Source of the DNA: Acidipropionibacterium virtanenii
GTDB lineage: Bacteria; Actinomycetota; Actinomycetes; Propionibacteriales; Propionibacteriaceae
Assembly: GCF_003325455.1 (NCBI RefSeq)
Contig: NZ_CP025198.1
Span: forward strand, 2,728,001-2,792,000
Direction: 5' to 3'
Length of the DNA: 64,000 nucleotides
This document shows positions 25,004 to 33,024 of this stretch, piece by piece. How positions within the stretch are numbered: the stretch's first letter is position 1; each line of letters begins with the position of its first letter. Under the pieces are notes generated by a model that made no database searches, had not been told where the DNA came from, and saw only the letters and a list, made by a program, of their open reading frames with translations. Made by a program: the position numbers and the translations under genes.

Positions 25004-26014
25004 TCAGAACTTCCACGGCGGCAGCCACGGATAGTCGTCCTGCGGAACCTGCGGCATCTGGGGCGCGGGGTTGGTCCAGGGCGTGGGGAGCAGGCCGCGT
25101 TGGTTGAGCAGACGTCGGACCCGTGCAGCGGCAGCCTTCGGGTTCCTGAGGTCGTCGGCACAGAACCTGACGACCTCCAGACTCTGGTCCCGGATGTCCG
25201 CCTCGCGGGCCTTCTCCCGGACGATGACGTCGGAGAGACTCTCGCCCGGCTTCCGATCCCGGAGGTACTTCTGCGGCCCGTCGTACTCACCGACCACGCC
25301 CCACTCCAGCCACCCGAAGTCGCAGCGGGCGACGAAGCGTCCGAAGCGGTCGTGGATCTTCACCTGGAGGCTGGTTGGAGTGCAGCCCTCTGCCTTCAGC
25401 ATGGCCCTCATCATCGACTCCCCCGGGCTCTCCACCACGCCGTCGGCGAAGGCGACCACCTTCCGGGCTGTGGCGTTCCCATGTCGTCGGCGCGCGCGTT
25501 CGAGTTCCAGCTCCAGGAGATCGCGCCTCCCTCCCATAGCCAGGACGGCATCGGTGATCGTGACACCGGTCACGAACCCGAACTCCCGGGCCATGTCGAT
25601 CGCCGTGCGCTCCGGCGACGTCACCCGAAGGCCGTCGACCAGCACGATCTCGTCGGGTACAAGTCCGCTTGCACGGGTGATGAGCTGCGGACGACGGTGG
25701 CCTCCCACACCGGGCGGCCGGTTGACCCATATGGAATCGGAGCCGTCCCGCATCATCGGCAGCCCGAGCAGGGCCACCGCCGTCGTGTGGCTGAGCACCC
25801 ATGATTCGCCATGCAGCACCGGAAGTGTCCCGGCGAGAAGCTCGAGATGCCGGGCTCGTCGGTCCGTCTGCAGTCTGCCGACCACCACAGCCCCGTGCCT
25901 GACTCTGGTCATGTCTCCCGCTCTGATGCGCGCCCGGAGTTCCTTGTAGGTCATGTCGCCGTCGGTCAGATCCGTGACACGGAGAATCTGCCGGATTTCT
26001 TCTTCGCTCTTCAT
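25004..26014 (-). CDS. AbiEi-like N-terminus with DUF559/Vsr-fold nuclease-like domain
   Basis: A 336-residue protein of a type common in actinobacteria. The N-terminus (TYKELRARIRAGDMTRVRHGAVVVG) is a winged-helix region as in AbiEi-type proteins; LSHTTAVALLGLPM and LRVTSPERTAIDMAREFGFV follow. The C-terminal part (VESPGESMMRAML, RCDFGWLEWGVVGEYDGPQKY, then the ARE-ADIRDQ helix) has the E...D...E.D pattern of the DUF559/Vsr endonuclease fold. The cellular role of this group is not established; it is often predicted to act in defence. It is monocistronic, flanked on both sides by family A palindromes, and a broken relative lies at 54702-55338. Confidence 0.75.
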   Translation of the reverse strand: MKSEEEIRQILRVTDLTDGDMTYKELRARIRAGDMTRVRHGAVVVGRLQTDRRARHLELLAGTLPVLHGESWVLSHTTAVALLGLPMMRDGSDSIWVNRPPGVGGHRRPQLITRASGLVPDEIVLVDGLRVTSPERTAIDMAREFGFVTGVTITDAVLAMGGRRDLLELELERARRRHGNATARKVVAFADGVVESPGESMMRAMLKAEGCTPTSLQVKIHDRFGRFVARCDFGWLEWGVVGEYDGPQKYLRDRKPGESLSDVIVREKAREADIRDQSLEVVRFCADDLRNPKAAAARVRRLLNQRGLLPTPWTNPAPQMPQVPQDDYPWLPPWKF

Positions 26015-26123
26015 ACCCAGGTTCTAGGGGCGGAGGCCCTGATCTGTCGGCCAGACATCAATCTGTGGACAACTTCTGCCCGCAGTCACGAACGCCCTCC
26101 CCTGTGGACAACTCCCTTGAGCG

Positions 26124-26191
26124 ACGCAGCGCCGGAGTCTGAACGGAGCGCCAGGTATTCCTGGCGCTCCGTTCAGACTCCGGCGCTGCGT
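26124..26191. repeat. Palindromic repeat family A, copy 3
   Basis: A 68-bp inverted repeat with arms meeting near 26157. It shares the downstream TCGGGAGAAACATCG flank with copy 2, so the repeated unit is longer than the palindrome. It sits between the nuclease start and the end of the first DUF4352 gene. Confidence 0.9.
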
Positions 26192-26219
26192 TCGGGAGAA
26201 ACATCGGGCCCGGACCGGG

Positions 26220-26945
26220 TCAGGACAAGGAGACCTCTGCGGCCGAGCTGAGGATCGAGCCCCTGAACTCGGCGGTCACCGGCGTCGTACCCACCGGGAC
26301 GTCGTAGTAGGCGACGCCGGTGAGCTTGTTACCGGGGTTGATCTGCTTGAGGAAGATGCTGCCGTCGACGAACACCGTGTCCGAGGATGTGCTGTACTCG
26401 TTACCCTTGGCGTCCTTCACCTTGATCTGCGAGTCATCGACGGTGGCCTGGTCAGAGCCGTCGTTCTTGATGGTCACCGACATCTTGCAGAACTGCCCCT
26501 GCGGGCTCAGGTCCTCGATCGGATCAGCGACCGAGACGCCGCACTTGAACGCCGTCACCGTCATGGTGAGTTCGTCCGAGGTCACTGGAGTCCCGATACC
26601 GGCCTTCTTCTCCGCAGCGTTCGTCTCCTTCGTGGTGGCTTGCTTGCCCTTGGAATCGGTCGCAGCGCTGGATCCGGAACTGGCAGCGTCGGAACCACCC
26701 CCGCCGAGATTGGCGATGACGGAGAGTCCGAGGATGATGTAGATGCAGATCATCCACCAGCGCTTCCAGACCGACTTCTTCGGCTTCTTCGGCGGCCGGG
26801 GGTAAGGGCCCTGGGGATACCCGGGGGGCTGCTGACCGGGTACCTGGCTGTACGGGTCCACATACCCGGGCATGGGTGGGTACGGTTGCTGGTAGCCAGC
26901 AGGCTGCCCCTGGGACTGAGGGTAACCCGGCGACTGCTGGGACAT
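26220..26945 (-). CDS. DUF4352 domain membrane-anchored protein (copy 1)
   Basis: A 241-residue protein: a Pro/Gln/Tyr-rich cytoplasmic N-terminus (PQSQGQPAGYQQPYPPMPGY), a basic KKPKKSVWKRWW stretch, one membrane helix (MICIYIILGLSVIANLG), a Gly/Ser/Ala spacer, then a DUF4352/immunoglobulin-like domain (KMSVTIKNDGSDQATVDDSQ). It probably faces outward. ATG 26945 is chosen where the MSQQxPG N-terminus shared with copy 2 begins. A minus-strand TACAAT (27046-27041) may be the -10 box. The last 88 bp of coding sequence are identical to the paralog at 27215, although the N-terminal parts differ. Ligand unknown. Confidence 0.8.
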   Translation of the reverse strand: MSQQSPGYPQSQGQPAGYQQPYPPMPGYVDPYSQVPGQQPPGYPQGPYPRPPKKPKKSVWKRWWMICIYIILGLSVIANLGGGGSDAASSGSSAATDSKGKQATTKETNAAEKKAGIGTPVTSDELTMTVTAFKCGVSVADPIEDLSPQGQFCKMSVTIKNDGSDQATVDDSQIKVKDAKGNEYSTSSDTVFVDGSIFLKQINPGNKLTGVAYYDVPVGTTPVTAEFRGSILSSAAEVSLS

Positions 26946-27214
26946 GGCTCGATCTTTCGGTGAAGGATTCAAACGAGATGCGACGTAGCACCCCATGACT
27001 ACCGGGCACCCTGAATATGGATGGCCGTTGCACAGCCGATATTGTATCGGTACACAGGATTGATGCTGCAACCGGGTCCGTTCGACGTACGACAGCATCG
27101 AGGGCGCCGCGCGTCGCGACGGCCGGCGCCCGCATTCAGGAGCGGCCGTGCCCTTCACCACTGAAGCCTTCAGCCGCACGGACCGGCTACGGCTCTGCCC
27201 GGCCCCAGTTCAGG

Positions 27215-27904
27215 TCAGGACAGGGCGACCTCTGCGGCCGAGCTGAGGATCGAGCCCCTGAACTCGGCGGTCACCGGCGTCGTACCCACCGGGACGTCGT
27301 AGTAGGCGACGCCGACAATCTTGTTGCCGGGGTTGATCTGCTTCAGGAAGATGTTGCCGTCAACGGTCATGGTGTCCGAGGAGGTGCCGTACTCGTTGCC
27401 CTTGGCGTCCTTCACCTTGATCTGCGAGTCGTCGACGGTGGCCTGGTCGGAACCGTCATTCCTGATCGTCAGCGACATCTTGCAGAACTGCCCCTGAGGG
27501 GTGATGTCCTGGTAGCCGTCGCTGACAGACACTCCGCACTTGAACTCCGTGACGGTGAGAGTGAGATCGGCGGACTTCACCGCCGTGCCGATGCCGACCT
27601 TCTTGGGGGCCGCCTTCTTCGTGGCCTTGGTGGCCGGCTTCGTCGCTGTCGCCCCGGCGTCACCGGCCTCATCCGCGGCCGCCGTGGCGCTGGAGTCGGT
27701 GGTGGCTGCCTCCTCACCGCCCCCGCCTCCCATATTGGCGAACACGGCGATCGCGACGACGATGTAGAGACAGATCATCCACCAGCGCTTCCAGATGGAC
27801 TTCTTGGGCTTCTGGGGCGGGAAGTTGGGACCCTGGTATACGGGCCCCTGCTGGTAGGGCTGCCGGGGGTCGGGCTGCTGATGGCCCGGGGTCTGCTGGG
27901 ACAT
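27215..27904 (-). CDS. DUF4352 domain membrane-anchored protein (copy 2)
   Basis: A 229-residue paralog of the gene at 26220: MSQQTPG start, Pro/Gln-rich head, KKPKKSIWKRWWM, a membrane helix, an Ala/Thr/Lys-rich spacer (ATKPATKATKKAAPKK) and the DUF4352 domain. The ATG has AAAGGA six bases upstream. The region 27227-27314 is identical over 88 bp to 26232-26319. It is divergent from the HTH/methylase-like gene; operator-like palindromes at 27981-27994 and 28025-28044 lie between. No catalytic residues are apparent, and the role may be binding or adhesion at the surface. Confidence 0.8.
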   Translation of the reverse strand: MSQQTPGHQQPDPRQPYQQGPVYQGPNFPPQKPKKSIWKRWWMICLYIVVAIAVFANMGGGGGEEAATTDSSATAAADEAGDAGATATKPATKATKKAAPKKVGIGTAVKSADLTLTVTEFKCGVSVSDGYQDITPQGQFCKMSLTIRNDGSDQATVDDSQIKVKDAKGNEYGTSSDTMTVDGNIFLKQINPGNKIVGVAYYDVPVGTTPVTAEFRGSILSSAAEVALS

Positions 27905-27980
27905 GGTTGTTCCTTTCACGCATGTGCGGATGACGTTGGGTGAGACGTTGAGCTTGCTGTCGGCCCCCGCCGACGGCGAC

Positions 27981-28044
27981 GTCACAACTGTGACTGAGAA
28001 CAGTGCAACGTCATCTTGCGGTGGCTGATAAGTCCCCTTATCAG
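27981..28044. promoter_or_regulatory. Two palindromic operator candidates in the divergent region
   Basis: GTCACA-AC-TGTGAC (27981-27994) and CTGATAAG-TCCC-CTTATCAG (28025-28044) both have exactly complementary arms. They lie between the DUF4352 gene and the HTH/methylase-like gene and could bind the HTH protein itself or another regulator. Not matched to a known consensus. Confidence 0.5.
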
Positions 28045-28134
28045 GATTTATTGCCCCAGGATCATCCGTTTCGTCGTCCATCGGCCGTACAGTGCAGACA
28101 CCACGGCACATCACAGGAGACGGAAGGAGACGCC

Positions 28135-30174
28135 ATGACCACCACGACCATGTCCCTGGCCGATGTCGCCCGCCTCGCCGGTGTGCAGCGGCCGGTCGTC
28201 TCCATGTGGCGTCGGCGGCCCGTTCGCAACGTGCCTTTTCCCTCGCCTCAGCCGGACGGCCGATTCCTGGCCGACGACGTCGTCAGCTATCTGCGCACCA
28301 CCGGCCGGGGCAACAATCCCGAACCCGAGCTCTCGTCCGACATGGCCGTCACCGCCAGCCCGGCCGCCGATCCCGGAGATCAGGCCGACATCCTGGCCCT
28401 TCTGGCCGCCCGCGCGATCCTGGGCCTCGACGCCATCACCGGCGTCGACACCGAGGACCTCCTCGATGACATCGAGGCACTCGACCCCGACGACGAGTGG
28501 CTCTTCTCCGAGGTGGCCGACACCGACGCGGACCGCCTCGCCCCACAGGCCGACGCCATCGCCGACAACGCCTTCTCTACGGCCGGCGGCTACGAGGAAC
28601 TCAGATCGCATGCCGCGGCCCCGGGCGGTCTGCGCGACTCCCTCACCTCAACCCTTGTAGATCTCGCGACCGCGCTCCTCGGGGAGAACGGCGCCCTGGT
28701 CGACGTCGACGCCACCGCCTCCGATGTCGCCCTGGCGGTCACCGGAGACGATTCCCTCCCCGAGACACCGATTCTCCTGGCGACGTCCTCCCTCACTGCA
28801 CCCACTGCGCCGGCGGGCGCCCCGCACATCCGGCGATGCATCCGCCGCTACCGGGTGCATTCCCGCGATGTGCGCGCCGTCGGCATCCAGGACGACTGGG
28901 ATCTGCCCGAGGGCTCGGTCATCCTGGCCCGGGTCGGTGGCCCGTCTCCAGATGGCGGCTCCGCTGAGCCGAACCCTGCTGATGCGATGACCGTCATCGA
29001 CGAGCTGGCCCTCCACATGGACGCATCCACGGCGGCGCTGGTCGTCGGACCGGCGTCGATCCTCATCGACGAACTGCCGGCCGACGTGGTGGCGTCGCGA
29101 GACGCCTTCCTGCGCCGCGGCCAGCTGTTGGCGGCGGCGCGACTGCCCCGGGGCCTGCTGCGCGAGGGCGGCGGGGAGCACCTGGGGCTGTGGGTCATGG
29201 GTTCCGGCGATCCGAAGCACCTGTGGGCCGGCGACCTGTCGGGCACCGACTTCGAGGCGCCCACCCGGCAGCAGCTGCTGGACGACGTCGTCGCGGTCGC
29301 GTCGGCCTCCGGCCAGGCCCGTCAGACATCCGGCCACCAGCAGACCGACCGGGCCCATCGCCACAGCGCCGATCAACACCGGACCTACGAACACAGTGCC
29401 GATAGACGCCGCGCATTCGCCCTTCTCCACCGGGCTGATTCCACCCGTCTTCTGGCGAGGTCCCTGGCGCTGACCGCGCTGGACGTCTCCCCCACCGATC
29501 CCTTCCCCGTCTCGGCCGCCGACGACGCCGCCCGGATGGCCGAACTCCTCATCGGCCTGGCTCAGCCGATGGCCGACCCGTTCGCCGGCGTCCGTCCCCG
29601 GGCCACCGGATCGGCCACACCAGGAATATCGACTCTGGGGGATCTGGCCCGCACCCGGCTCATCCAGGTGATCTCAGGTCACCGCTTCGGTCCTCTTCCC
29701 GGCGGGCAGCTGCGGATGTGGACCGCAGACGCGGTGGCCGCCCGCCGCCCCGAGGCCGTCGATCTGATGGCGCTGACCTCCCGATACCCCGACGTCCGCC
29801 TCACCCGGCCGGGCGACGTCGTGTTCACCAGCGCGGCAACCCCGCACGCCGTGGTCGACGCCGAGGGCGGATCCGCGGTCGCCGAACCGGCCAGGATTCT
29901 GCGAGTATCGGCCACCGCTTCCCTGTCAGCCAGAGCGATCGCCGCGGCGATCAATGACCTCAGGCCGGCCTCCGGCAAGGGAAGATGGCGGTCCTGGCCG
30001 GTTCCGGTGGTAACCGGCTCCCGGGCCGAGGCTGAGGCAGCGCTGAGCCGCATCGACTCGTGGGAGGATCAGATCCGCAGCCGGCTCGACCTGCTCGACG
30101 AACTGCATCGCCTGGCGACCCGGTCGGTCACCTCCGGCGCGGTCGAATTCGTCCCTGTCAGGAACGCCCAGTGA
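28135..30174 (+). CDS. HTH protein with degenerate N6-methylase-like and TRD-like regions, ahead of hsdM
   Basis: A 679-residue protein. Residues 7-58 are a MerR-like helix-turn-helix (LADVARLAGVQRPVVSMWRRR). The centre resembles the actinobacterial HTH plus N-6 DNA methylase family: RRGQLLAAARLPRGLLREGG near 327-346 matches the LPxxLF segment of HsdM. But neither a DPACGSGG-type SAM motif nor an NPPF motif is present, so methylation is not expected. Residues 555-595 (LTRPGDVVFTSAATPHAVVD) look like an HsdS target-recognition turn, and 630-665 is a short helical hairpin. The ATG has AAGGAG five to six bases ahead. It ends 55 bp before hsdM, as first gene of the restriction operon. Function inferred only. 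Confidence 0.6.
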   Translation: MTTTTMSLADVARLAGVQRPVVSMWRRRPVRNVPFPSPQPDGRFLADDVVSYLRTTGRGNNPEPELSSDMAVTASPAADPGDQADILALLAARAILGLDAITGVDTEDLLDDIEALDPDDEWLFSEVADTDADRLAPQADAIADNAFSTAGGYEELRSHAAAPGGLRDSLTSTLVDLATALLGENGALVDVDATASDVALAVTGDDSLPETPILLATSSLTAPTAPAGAPHIRRCIRRYRVHSRDVRAVGIQDDWDLPEGSVILARVGGPSPDGGSAEPNPADAMTVIDELALHMDASTAALVVGPASILIDELPADVVASRDAFLRRGQLLAAARLPRGLLREGGGEHLGLWVMGSGDPKHLWAGDLSGTDFEAPTRQQLLDDVVAVASASGQARQTSGHQQTDRAHRHSADQHRTYEHSADRRRAFALLHRADSTRLLARSLALTALDVSPTDPFPVSAADDAARMAELLIGLAQPMADPFAGVRPRATGSATPGISTLGDLARTRLIQVISGHRFGPLPGGQLRMWTADAVAARRPEAVDLMALTSRYPDVRLTRPGDVVFTSAATPHAVVDAEGGSAVAEPARILRVSATASLSARAIAAAINDLRPASGKGRWRSWPVPVVTGSRAEAEAALSRIDSWEDQIRSRLDLLDELHRLATRSVTSGAVEFVPVRNAQ

Positions 30175-30229
30175 GAACCCCCAGAGACAACAACCCAGTG
30201 ACAACAACCGAGTGATGGAAAGGCCAGTG

Positions 30230-31867
30230 ATGGCACGCAGACCCGCAACGACTCAGCCCTCGACCCGAAAGGAACTCAAGGACACCCTGTGGAGGGCGGC
30301 CGACAAGCTGCGCGGCTCGATGAGCGCCGCCCAGTACAAGGACGTCGTGCTGGGGCTGATCTTCCTCAAGTACGTCTCCGACGCCTTCAATGAGCGTCGC
30401 GGGCAAATCACCGAGGAGCTGCGCGCCGACGGCTACGACGACGAGGCGGTCGCCGAGACTCTGGAAGACCGCGACGAGTACGCCTCGGGCGCCTTCTGGG
30501 TGGATCCGGATGCCCGCTGGGGCGCCCTGGTGGCCGAGGCGAAGGTGACCGGGGCGACGACCATCGGGCAGCGGATCAATGAGGCGATGGATCTGCTCAT
30601 GCGCGACAATCCGTCGCTGGAGGGCACCCTGCCCAGGCTCTTCAACCGGGACAATGTGGACCAGCGCAGGCTCGCCGAGCTGCTGGATCTGCTCAATTCG
30701 GTGCAGTTCTCCGGGATGGGGGCCGCCAAGGCGCGAGATCTTTTGGGCGAGGTGTACGAGTACTTCCTGGCGAATTTCGCCCTCTCGGAAGGTCATCGGG
30801 GAGGGGAGTTCTACACTCCGGCCAGCGTGGTGCGCGTGATCGTGGAGGTGCTTCAGCCCAGGAAGGGCCGGGTGTACGACCCGTGCTGCGGTTCGGGCGG
30901 CATGTTCGTCCAGGCGGAGAAGTTCCTGGACGCCCATGACGCCGATCCGACGAATCTGTCGGTGTACGGGCAGGAGCTCAATGAGTCGACGTGGCGGATG
31001 GCGAAGATGAACCTGGCCATTCACGGGCTCAACGGGGATCTGGGGCCGCGCTGGGGCGACACCTTCGCGATGCCGTACCACCCGGACAGGCAGATGGATT
31101 ATGTGATGGCGAATCCGCCGTTCAACATCAAGGACTGGAACCGCAACGAGTCCGATCCGCGCTGGGTCTACGGGGTGCCGCCGGCCAAGAATGCGAACTA
31201 CGCGTGGATGCAGCACATCATCTCCAAGCTGGCGCCGGATGGGATGGCCGGCGTGGTGATGGCCAACGGCTCGATGACGTCGACGTCGAACGGCGAGGGC
31301 GATATCCGGGCGCAGTTCGTGGAGAACGACCTGGTGGCGGCCATGGTGGCGCTGCCCGACAAGCTGTTCCGATCGACCGGGATTCCGGCCTGCCTGTGGT
31401 TCTTCGCAAAAGACAAAGGGGCCGGACGCGGCGGCTCGGTGGATCGGCGAGGGCAGGTCTTGTTCATCGACGCCCGCGAGATGGGCTACATGATCACAAG
31501 GGCCCAGAGAGGGTTGAAGGCCGAGGAGATCCAGCGGATCGCCGACACGTTTCATGCCTGGCGCGGGATGGAGCAGCTGAGTCTGGCGACCGCGGACGTC
31601 ACGGTCGACGACGAGGCGGATGTGTCCGCGGCCGGGATCGAGTACGAGGATGTTCCGGGGCTCTGCAAGTCTGTGTCGATCTCGGAGATCAAGGACGCCG
31701 GATACGCGCTGACGCCGGGGCGGTACGTCGGAATGGCGGGAGCCGAGGAGGATGCGGAGCCATTGGACGAGAAGATCGCCAGGCTCACGAATGAGCTGAA
31801 CGAGCAGTTCGCCGGATCGTCACGGCTACAGGACGAGGTTGTCTCACAGCTGGAGCGTCTGCAATGA
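30230..31867 (+). CDS. hsdM: Type I restriction-modification DNA methyltransferase subunit
   Basis: A 545-residue HsdM. The N-terminal helical domain (LKDTLWRAADKLRGSMSAAQYKDVVLGLIFLKYVSD) is canonical; GGEFYTPASVVRVIVEVLQP precedes the SAM motif DPCCGSGGMF (about residue 216) and the catalytic NPPF (N295). It adds methyl groups to adenine in the HsdS-specified site. ATG 30230 has GGAAAGG at six bases; an upstream in-frame GTG/ATG pair (30212) is less likely. Its stop overlaps hsdS by ATGA. All motifs are intact, so the modification half of the system should work. Confidence 0.95.
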   Translation: MARRPATTQPSTRKELKDTLWRAADKLRGSMSAAQYKDVVLGLIFLKYVSDAFNERRGQITEELRADGYDDEAVAETLEDRDEYASGAFWVDPDARWGALVAEAKVTGATTIGQRINEAMDLLMRDNPSLEGTLPRLFNRDNVDQRRLAELLDLLNSVQFSGMGAAKARDLLGEVYEYFLANFALSEGHRGGEFYTPASVVRVIVEVLQPRKGRVYDPCCGSGGMFVQAEKFLDAHDADPTNLSVYGQELNESTWRMAKMNLAIHGLNGDLGPRWGDTFAMPYHPDRQMDYVMANPPFNIKDWNRNESDPRWVYGVPPAKNANYAWMQHIISKLAPDGMAGVVMANGSMTSTSNGEGDIRAQFVENDLVAAMVALPDKLFRSTGIPACLWFFAKDKGAGRGGSVDRRGQVLFIDAREMGYMITRAQRGLKAEEIQRIADTFHAWRGMEQLSLATADVTVDDEADVSAAGIEYEDVPGLCKSVSISEIKDAGYALTPGRYVGMAGAEEDAEPLDEKIARLTNELNEQFAGSSRLQDEVVSQLERLQ

Positions 31868-33024
31868 GTCGTTTCAGGACCACGAATCTCGCTGACCTTC
31901 AAGACGCCATCATCGACAATCGCGGTCGAACGTGCCCAACCGCCGAGTCTGGAACTCCGCTCATCGCGACAAACTGCATTAAGGAAGACTCCGAGTACCC
32001 TGTTTTCGAGAAGATTAGATATGTCGACGAACACACCATGAGAACTTGGTTCCGAGGGCATCCGAAGCCCAACGACATCATTTTTGTATGCAAGGGGTCA
32101 CCTGGTCGATGCGCACTGGCGCCTCAGCCGGTCGGATTCGCAATCGCACAGGACATGGTGGCGCTTCGCCCAGACCCGACCCAAGTCTATTGGCGATACC
32201 TGTATTACGTTCTGAAACTCCCCAGCACGCGATCCTCTATTGAGAGCCTCTTCGTTGGAACACTGATTCCGCACTTCAAGAAGGGCGACTTCAACAAACT
32301 TCAACTGAGGATACACACTGACCTCCCCGAGCAGCAGGCCATTGCGGAGGTGTTGGGGGCGCTGGACGACAAGATCGCCGCAAACCGCAAGCTCGTCACC
32401 ACCGGCACCGAGCTTGGTTGCGCCCTCACCCGCCGCGCCCTCGCCACGAGCACGGTCGCCCCACTCTCTGAGCTGGCGGACATCACCATGGGCTCATCCC
32501 CGAAGGGCGACACCTACAATGAAAACGGTCAGGGAATCGTCATGTACCAGGGCAATCGGGACTTCGGACCACGATTCCCATCGCCCCGAATCTGGACGAC
32601 TGACCCAGTTCGCATCGCCGATGCCGGGGATCTCCTCCTCAGCGTTCGGGCGCCAGTTGGAGAACTAAACATTGCAGGAAACCGGTGTTGCATCGGCCGC
32701 GGCCTTGCTGCGATACACGCCGCACACCCACGCGCGATGTACTTCCTGATCAGCTGCCAGCCTGAGGTCTTTTACAGCTATAACAGCGACGGAACGATTT
32801 TCGGCTCAATCACCAAGAAGGGCCTGGAAGCGCTGCCACTGACAGTTCCAGACACTGGACTGGCACCACTTGAGGAATTGCTGTCACCGATAGAGGACCG
32901 CATCGAAGCCGCAGTTCGGGAGTCCGAGACTCTCGCCGCGCTTCGTGACACCCTTCTTCCCGCCCTGATGGACGGGACCATCCGCGTCAAGGACGCCCAA
33001 AAAGCCACAGAGGAGGCGGTCTGA
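31864..33024 (+). CDS. hsdS: Type I restriction-modification specificity subunit
   Basis: A 386-residue HsdS with two target-recognition domains: residues about 1-150 and 195-345, each followed by a conserved helix (LPEQQAIAEVLGALDDKIAANRKLV and APLEELLSPIEDRIEAAVRESETL). The helices set the spacing between the two half-sites. The first recognition domain has noticeably lower GC than its neighbours, as expected from domain swapping. The start overlaps hsdM by four bases, and hsdR follows at once (TGAATG). The target sequence cannot be read from the protein. Confidence 0.93.
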   Translation: MSRFRTTNLADLQDAIIDNRGRTCPTAESGTPLIATNCIKEDSEYPVFEKIRYVDEHTMRTWFRGHPKPNDIIFVCKGSPGRCALAPQPVGFAIAQDMVALRPDPTQVYWRYLYYVLKLPSTRSSIESLFVGTLIPHFKKGDFNKLQLRIHTDLPEQQAIAEVLGALDDKIAANRKLVTTGTELGCALTRRALATSTVAPLSELADITMGSSPKGDTYNENGQGIVMYQGNRDFGPRFPSPRIWTTDPVRIADAGDLLLSVRAPVGELNIAGNRCCIGRGLAAIHAAHPRAMYFLISCQPEVFYSYNSDGTIFGSITKKGLEALPLTVPDTGLAPLEELLSPIEDRIEAAVRESETLAALRDTLLPALMDGTIRVKDAQKATEEAV

